From an uncultured Candidatus Methylacidiphilales bacterium (GTDB taxonomy: Bacteria > Verrucomicrobiota > Verrucomicrobiia > Methylacidiphilales > CALFVM01): DNA of 10,400 nucleotides. The notes under the pieces are model-generated. The model worked only from the letters and a program-made list of their open reading frames with translations, ran no database searches and had not been told where the DNA came from. Made by a program: the position numbers and the translations under genes. Each line of letters begins with the position of its first letter. The stretch's first letter is position 1. This document shows positions 5,826 through 10,400 of the stretch, piece after piece. The DNA lies in the NCBI GenBank assembly GCA_937928665.1, contig CALFVM010000217.1, forward strand, positions 1 through 10,400, given 5' to 3'.

Positions 5826-7175
5826 GTGATCGAGATCATTCTTAGCGGTTCGCTGGTAGGATTGTCGCTCGGGCTGACGGGCGGTGGGGGCTCGATCTTG
5901 GCTGTGCCCTTGCTGCTCGGAGTGGTGGGGCTGGGCCTGCGCGATGCCGTCACGGTCTCGCTCGCGGGGGTGGGGCTGACCGCCCTCTACGGGGCACTTC
6001 TGCAGCGGCATCAAGTTCGCTGGGGTGCGGGTGCCTTGCTCGGGCTCGGTGGTGTGGCCGGGGCACCGCTGGGAGCGTCCCTGGGCGCGAGCTGGCCGGA
6101 GTCTCTCACCCTGGGGTTATTTGCGCTCTTGATGCTTTTTATTGCCTGGAAGATGTGGGGGGGCACGAACAGCTCCGAGGTGCCGCTCTCTTTCTTGACT
6201 TGTCGCGCTGATTCAGCCGGGCAACTGAACTTTCAATGGTCGTGTGCAGGCAAGTTGGTGGCCGCCGGCGCGCTCACCGGGGTGCTTTCCGGAATCTTTG
6301 GGGTGGGCGGCGGTTTCCTGGTGGTGCCCGCTCTGGTGCTGGTCACGGCCATGCCCATGCCGGCAGCGCTCGCCACCTCGTTAATCGGAATTTTCCTAAT
6401 CAGCGGAGCTGCACTGGTGGCCAACTTGGTGGCCTTGCCCACCTTTCCCACCGACACTGCCGGATGGTTTTTGCTCGGCGGCGCGGTGGGTATGACCGGC
6501 GGTTCGTGGGGCAAAAGCTTGCTCTCCCCTGCCCTTCTCCGACGGATTTTTGCCGTGACTCTGGTGTTCGTGGCCCTGTGGGTGGCCGTGCGATCGTGGA
6601 ACCAACCTGCGACGGAAAGGGAATCTCTGTCGATTGAGTTTCGGCAGAGCGAGCGTCTGGAAACCCAAGGGCGTGAGGCCGCGCAGATGTTGTTTCGCCA
6701 TTTGATGAACCGTCTGGAGCAAGCAATGGCAGACGGGGGCGTGGTCGGGGCGATGAACATCTGCCAGAGCGACGCGCAAACGCTGACGGGTCAAACGGCT
6801 GAAGCCTTGAACGAGAAAGGGATCGCGTCGATTCGGCGGATCGGCCTGCGCACCCGCAATCCAAAGAACGCGCAGGACGGTATCGATGCGCTAGTGCTCC
6901 GGGTTTTCTCGAAGAACTGGAAGCGGGGAGATGCCTCGTCATTGGCGGGCCAGGTGGTGTTTTTGCCGCAAACAGGAGAAACGCGTTACTATCATCCGGT
7001 GCCCGTAGCAGCCTCCTGCCTGGCCTGCCACGGTTCGAACAGCGACATCACGCCTGACGTGGCTCACGTCCTGGCGGAGCTTTATCCGGAGGACCAAGCC
7101 GTGAACTTCGCCCCGGGCGACCTGCGCGGTGCCATCGTGGTCACCTTTGAGCCTGGCCCCTCATCGGAACCATAA
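5826..7175 (+). CDS. TauE/SafE-type sulfite exporter fused to a Tll0287-like heme-c domain
   Basis: A 449-residue fusion. Residues 1-256 are a TSUP (TauE/SafE) transporter with the two family repeats, GLTGGGGSILAVPLLL (16-31) and GIFGVGGGFLVVPALVL (156-172), and about eight hydrophobic segments. Residues 265-449 are a Tll0287-like (DUF3365) domain: AMNICQSDA with Cys313, then LRTRNPKNAQDG, YYHPVPVAASCLACHG with heme-c motif CLACH at 398-402, ELYPEDQAVNF, and GDLRGAIVV. In Tll0287 the heme has His/Cys axial ligands in a PAS-like fold; His402 and Cys313 are the matching candidates. There is no signal peptide before the heme domain, so the last helix (about 239-256) must place it outside for heme attachment. 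GTG at 5826 is the only near start, six bases after the previous in-frame stop, with no clear Shine-Dalgarno. By context it exports sulfite made by the MBL enzyme; the heme role is unknown. Confidence 0.9.
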   Translation: MIEIILSGSLVGLSLGLTGGGGSILAVPLLLGVVGLGLRDAVTVSLAGVGLTALYGALLQRHQVRWGAGALLGLGGVAGAPLGASLGASWPESLTLGLFALLMLFIAWKMWGGTNSSEVPLSFLTCRADSAGQLNFQWSCAGKLVAAGALTGVLSGIFGVGGGFLVVPALVLVTAMPMPAALATSLIGIFLISGAALVANLVALPTFPTDTAGWFLLGGAVGMTGGSWGKSLLSPALLRRIFAVTLVFVALWVAVRSWNQPATERESLSIEFRQSERLETQGREAAQMLFRHLMNRLEQAMADGGVVGAMNICQSDAQTLTGQTAEALNEKGIASIRRIGLRTRNPKNAQDGIDALVLRVFSKNWKRGDASSLAGQVVFLPQTGETRYYHPVPVAASCLACHGSNSDITPDVAHVLAELYPEDQAVNFAPGDLRGAIVVTFEPGPSSEP

Positions 7176-7176
7176 G

Positions 7177-7198
7177 ACATCCTTTGCCAGGCGGATGT
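7177..7198. terminator. Weak hairpin between convergent genes
   Basis: ACATCC (7177-7182) and GGATGT (7193-7198) form a perfect 6-bp stem with a 10-base loop, in the 35-base gap between the exporter and the valyl-tRNA synthetase stop codons. It could act on both strands, but there is no T-run, so it is only a possible terminator. Confidence 0.3.
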
Positions 7199-7210
7199 TG
7201 GCGCGGAGGT

Positions 7211-9919
7211 TCAGGCACCGAAAAGCTGGCGCATCTGGTCCCGAAGTTTGTCGAGGCGTTCTGCGGCCTCGCGCTCGATCCGACGCCAATCTTCGATTTT
7301 TTCCGGCGGTGCCTTGGCCAGCATGTCGGCGTTTTCGAGTTTTTTGCGTTCGCGGGCCAGGTCCGCCTCGGCTTTGGCGATTTCCTTGTCCAGGCGGGCC
7401 TTTTCTTTTTCGAGATCGATCAGGCCTTCGATCGGCAGAAAGAGATCGCCGAGCGGGGTAATGGCGAACGGCGTTTTGGGCGGACGTTCGTGGGCCATTT
7501 GGATTTCCTTGGCGTTGAGGAGGGTTTCGAGGACATCCATTTCCTCGTCGCTCAGGGAGGTGGCCAAATGGAGAAGGAAAAGGGCGGGCTGATTGGAGGG
7601 CAGGCCGAAATCGGCACGCAGACGGCGTCCGCACTCCACCGCAGTATAGACTTTGTCGGCATGGAGGGCGCGAATCGAATCGGGTTCAAAGCCAAGGTGC
7701 TCGGGCCAGGGCGCGGTCTGGATGGTGGTTTGGCCGAACCCGGCAGAAAGCCAGATTTCCTCGGTGACGAAAGGAACCGCTGGGTGGAGAAGGCGGAGGA
7801 GGCGGGAGAGGATGAAGTCGAAGGTGGCGAGGGTTCCAGCGCGGGTGGGGCTGGCGGGGTTGCGGAAGTCGAGCTTGGCCGCTTCGAGGAACCGGGCGCA
7901 GAACTGGTTCCAGGTAAAGTCGTAGAGGAGGGAGAGAACGGTGTTGAACTCGAAATCACGGAAGCCCTGGTTGACGAGCGCGAGTGCGGTATCGAACCGG
8001 AAGAGGATGTGGTGGGCGAAGGAAGAGAGATGATGGCGGGAGGGGTCGGCGGCGGGATCGATTTCGCCCTGCATCTGACGGAAGCGGCAGGCGTTCCAGA
8101 GCTTGTTGCAGAAGTTGCGGCCTTCCTCGATCTGTTTTTCGTCAAACCGAATGTCCTGACCCTGGGGCGCGATGCGCATGAGGCCGAAGCGAAGGCCATC
8201 GGCACCATATTTGGCAATGAGGTCGAGCGGGTCGGGGGAGTTGCCGAGGGATTTGGAAAGTTTGCGCCCTTTGCTGTCACGGATGAGCCCGGTGAAATAG
8301 ACATCGCGGAACGGAATTTGATCTTCGGCTCGTTCACCAGTGCCAGGGCGGAACTCGAGTCCGGCGATGATCATGCGGGCGACCCAGAGAAAGATGATAT
8401 CGGGGCCAGTGACGAGGACGGAGGTGGGGTAGAACTTGCGCCGGGTGGCTTCGTCCATGGTGGCGTAAGCCCACAGCCAGGAAGAGGCCCAGGTGTCGAG
8501 GCTGTCAGGATCTTGTTCCCAGCCTTCGCCCGGTGATTCGATTTGGCAGCGGGCGTCGCCGTTCCGGGTCCAAACGGGGATGCGATGGCCCCAGAAGACC
8601 TGCCGGGAGAGGCACCAGTCCTGAATGTTTTCCAGCCAGTGGGCATAGACTTTTTCCCACCGTTCCGGGTGGAAGGCGACCCGCCTTTCGCGGACGACGC
8701 GGAGTGCTTCATCAATCATCGTTCCGCCGAGCATCCGGCGGTAGTCGAGGAACCATTGTTCGGAGAGGCGCGGTTCGATGGGAACCTGGCCGCGTTCGCT
8801 GAAGCCGACGTTGTTGGCGTAGGGCTCTTCCCTGACCATGAGTCCCAAGGCACTGAGGAGTTCGACCGCTTTTTTCCGAGCTTCGAAGCGGTCGAGCCCA
8901 TGAAGTTCAGGCACGTCCGGACAATTGACCCGTCCGTCGGGATGGAAGATGTCGATGGCGGGCAGGTGGTGGCGTCGCCCGATTTCGAAGTCGGCTTTGT
9001 CATGGGCGGGGGTCACCTTGAGAACGCCGGTGCCGAACTCAGGATCAATCGCATCATCGGCGATGATCGGGAGGTGTGCCCGGGGAAAGGGCCGCCAGCA
9101 ATGAAGCCCGATGAACCGGGCGTAGCGGGGATCGCGCGAGCTGACGGCCACGGCCGTGTCCCCCATGATGGTTTCCGGCCGGGTGGTGGCGATTTCCAGG
9201 AACGTGCCGGGCTCCTCCACCACTTCGTAGCGCATGTAAAAGAGCTTGCCTTGTTGGGGCGTGGGGATGACTTCTTCATCAGAAATGGCTGTGAGGGAAG
9301 CGGGACACCAGTTGACCATGCGGGTGCCGCGGTAGATGTAGCCTTTGGCGTAGAGATCGACGAAGGCCTGTTGCACAGCGCGGGCGTAGCCTTCGTCCAT
9401 GGTGAAACGTTCTCTGGACCAGTCACAGGAGCAGCCGAGTTTCTTGAGCTGACCAATGATGGTGCCGCCCCGGTCCTCGGTCCAGGCCCAGACCAGGCGA
9501 AGCATGGCGTCCCGGCCAAGGTTCTGACGCGTCAGCGGGATTTTGGGTTTGCCCGCCTGCTGATCCCACACGTTCTCGATGGATTCGAGCACGGCCCGGA
9601 CGCGTGACGGCAGGGTTTCTGGTTTGCGAAGAGCTTTCTCGACAGCGGTCTGAGTGGCCAGCCCGGCGTGATCGGTTCCGGGCAGCCAGAGGACTTCCCG
9701 ACCCATCATGCGAGCCCGGCGACAGAGAATGTCCTGGATGGTGTTGTTGAGGACGTGGCCGAGAGTGAGGATGCCGGTGACGTTGGGGGGGGGAATGACG
9801 ATGGCGAAAGAAGGCTTGGGACTGGCGGGATCGGCCCGGTAGAGGCCGGATTCCAGCCAGGTTTGGTAGAGGCGTTCTTCAACGGCACCCGGTTCGTATG
9901 CTTTGGCCAACTCCGACAT
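7211..9919 (-). CDS. valS: Valyl-tRNA synthetase
   Basis: A class I synthetase that charges tRNA-Val with valine in the cytoplasm; 902 residues from the ATG at 9919. The Rossmann catalytic core starts at PPPNVTGILTLGHVLNN (43-59), where the HIGH motif reads TLGH (52-55). The CP1 editing domain lies at about 190-330, with TTRPET (245-250) and GTGVLKVTPAHD (296-307), which clears mischarged Thr. WCLSRQVFWGHRIPVW is at 435-450, DTWASSWLW at 475-483, and the KMSKS motif reads KLSKS (553-557). The anticodon-binding helical domain follows. The last 70 or so residues (LEKEKARLDKEIAKAEADL and onward) form the ValRS coiled-coil arm. A GTG at 10012 would add 31 unconserved residues; the ATG at 9919, starting MSELAKAYEP, matches family N-termini. 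Neither start has a strong Shine-Dalgarno. It lies downstream of dnaN on the same strand. Confidence 0.97.
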   Translation of the reverse strand: MSELAKAYEPGAVEERLYQTWLESGLYRADPASPKPSFAIVIPPPNVTGILTLGHVLNNTIQDILCRRARMMGREVLWLPGTDHAGLATQTAVEKALRKPETLPSRVRAVLESIENVWDQQAGKPKIPLTRQNLGRDAMLRLVWAWTEDRGGTIIGQLKKLGCSCDWSRERFTMDEGYARAVQQAFVDLYAKGYIYRGTRMVNWCPASLTAISDEEVIPTPQQGKLFYMRYEVVEEPGTFLEIATTRPETIMGDTAVAVSSRDPRYARFIGLHCWRPFPRAHLPIIADDAIDPEFGTGVLKVTPAHDKADFEIGRRHHLPAIDIFHPDGRVNCPDVPELHGLDRFEARKKAVELLSALGLMVREEPYANNVGFSERGQVPIEPRLSEQWFLDYRRMLGGTMIDEALRVVRERRVAFHPERWEKVYAHWLENIQDWCLSRQVFWGHRIPVWTRNGDARCQIESPGEGWEQDPDSLDTWASSWLWAYATMDEATRRKFYPTSVLVTGPDIIFLWVARMIIAGLEFRPGTGERAEDQIPFRDVYFTGLIRDSKGRKLSKSLGNSPDPLDLIAKYGADGLRFGLMRIAPQGQDIRFDEKQIEEGRNFCNKLWNACRFRQMQGEIDPAADPSRHHLSSFAHHILFRFDTALALVNQGFRDFEFNTVLSLLYDFTWNQFCARFLEAAKLDFRNPASPTRAGTLATFDFILSRLLRLLHPAVPFVTEEIWLSAGFGQTTIQTAPWPEHLGFEPDSIRALHADKVYTAVECGRRLRADFGLPSNQPALFLLHLATSLSDEEMDVLETLLNAKEIQMAHERPPKTPFAITPLGDLFLPIEGLIDLEKEKARLDKEIAKAEADLARERKKLENADMLAKAPPEKIEDWRRIEREAAERLDKLRDQMRQLFGA

Positions 9920-10205
9920 GAAGTTTGAGAGGTTAGCCAGCCGCGCCCGTTCTGTCACGTCTCCTCTGACCGAAGACCATCCGGGCAAAACCGGAACGCT
10001 GACTAAAAACACCCGGTTGGTGACGCTCGGTTAAATGGGTTGGTGTTGGCTGCGATTTTGATGGCCCAAAGCGTTTTCTTCCATTGAAAAGAAAGTGTCC
10101 ATGATCCCAAGTAGCTCCACGCCATAGTTGGGTCGGGTCGGCTTGGCGCGCACATGGCACTTGTGGCCACTTCCGGGTTGAAGAAGTGATCTCCTCGCCC
10201 TGGGT
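9920..10205. other. Intergenic region between dnaN and valS
   Basis: These 286 bases hold the valS leader and probably its promoter. I see no T-box signature, no tRNA, and no convincing coding sequence. On the minus strand CACC-AACCG-GGTG (10022-10010) followed by TTTTT (10009-10005) is a minimal terminator-like element with only a 4-bp stem. CACTTC (10068-10073) and GAAGTG (10083-10088) form another short hairpin. Neither is strong. Confidence 0.4.
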
Positions 10206-10400
10206 TTACGCCGTTCGCATGGGCATGATCACGTACAAGAAGGGTCGATCGGCGTAGCGGATGACGCCGGGACTGAGCTCGTCGGTGAAATCAAGGTGAA
10301 CTTCGTCGCTATCGAGGTTCTTGAGCGGGTCCATGAGGTAGTCAGGATTGAAAGCAATGGTGAAGTCTTTGCCTTTGTAGTTCACTGACATTGATTCGCG
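10206..10400 (-). CDS. dnaN: DNA polymerase III beta subunit (sliding clamp), C-terminal fragment
   Basis: The frame is open past 10400, so this is the last 64 residues of a protein normally about 370 long; the ATG at 10391 is internal. It matches the end of the third clamp domain: FTIAFNPDYLMDPLKNL, then DEVHLDF, then SPGVIRYADRPFLYVIMPMR, the strongly conserved clamp C-terminus that helps form the partner-binding pocket. Two residues (TA) follow the MPMR end. The clamp encircles DNA and tethers replicative polymerase and repair proteins. Here the next gene downstream on the same strand is valS, after a 286-base gap; the gene on its other side is outside the window. Confidence 0.95.
   Translation of the reverse strand, partial: RESMSVNYKGKDFTIAFNPDYLMDPLKNLDSDEVHLDFTDELSPGVIRYADRPFLYVIMPMRTA

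Noticed and set aside
7184..9607. Two long plus-strand open frames (450 and 354 codons) opposite valS
   Set aside because: They run antisense through conserved ValRS motifs, and their translations are low-complexity Gly/Glu/Val-rich without recognisable domains.
9920..10012. 31-residue N-terminal extension of ValRS from a GTG start
   Set aside because: The extension is not like known ValRS N-termini; the ATG at 9919 gives the expected start.
9933..10160. 75-codon minus-strand frame between dnaN and valS
   Set aside because: No ribosome binding site, no recognisable motif, and it overlaps the valS leader and the rejected extension.
9920..10205. T-box or other riboswitch in the valS leader
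   Set aside because: I could not find a T-box consensus or a strong terminator/antiterminator pair; only minimal hairpins are visible.
1..10400. CRISPR arrays, insertion sequences, tRNA genes or phage genes
   Set aside because: No spaced direct repeats, transposase motifs, cloverleaf sequences or phage proteins were recognised anywhere in the window.

Overview
This is a GC-rich window of about 10.4 kb with closely packed genes on both strands. I infer a Gram-negative-type bacterium, most likely Verrucomicrobiota (Opitutales-like). The grounds are a PA14-type fragment, a sigma-factor gene coupled to a vWA protein with an anti-sigma-like N-terminus, the style of the ValRS, and weak or absent Shine-Dalgarno sequences at several starts. 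No rRNA marker is present, so this placement is an inference.

Layout. 1-518 (+): the 3' end of a PA14-like gene that begins before the window. 582-3190 (-): an ECF sigma factor gene whose stop overlaps the ATG of a membrane-anchored YfbK-like vWA protein. 3339-3725 (-): an ArsR-family repressor. 3798-7175 (+), divergent from the repressor: a compact three-gene sulfur cluster encoding a YgaP-like membrane rhodanese, an ETHE1-type metallo-beta-lactamase-fold protein with two rhodanese domains, and a TauE/SafE-type exporter fused to a Tll0287-like heme-c domain. 7211-9919 (-): valyl-tRNA synthetase. 10206-10400 (-): the C-terminal end of the DNA polymerase III beta clamp, which runs off the window.

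How the genes work together. The sulfur cluster resembles known BigR/YgaV-type sulfide and persulfide detoxification operons. Rhodaneses carry persulfide sulfur, the MBL-fold enzyme would oxidise persulfide to sulfite, and the TauE/SafE protein would export the sulfite. The divergent ArsR protein is the obvious regulator, and a clean inverted repeat lies between candidate -35 and -10 boxes facing the operon. No sulfide:quinone oxidoreductase is encoded here.

Most noteworthy. The exporter is one continuous reading frame ending in a heme-binding CxxCH domain of the Tll0287/DUF3365 family, which is normally found as a separate secreted protein or as a sensor module. A transporter that carries its own heme redox or sensor domain would be an unusual design. 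Secondary points are: the ArsR regulator lacks the usual persulfide-sensing cysteine arrangement but has a CxxxC in its last helix; the sigma-factor Shine-Dalgarno lies in the loop of a perfect 8-bp hairpin ending one base before the ATG; and the first rhodanese domain of the MBL protein has no catalytic cysteine.
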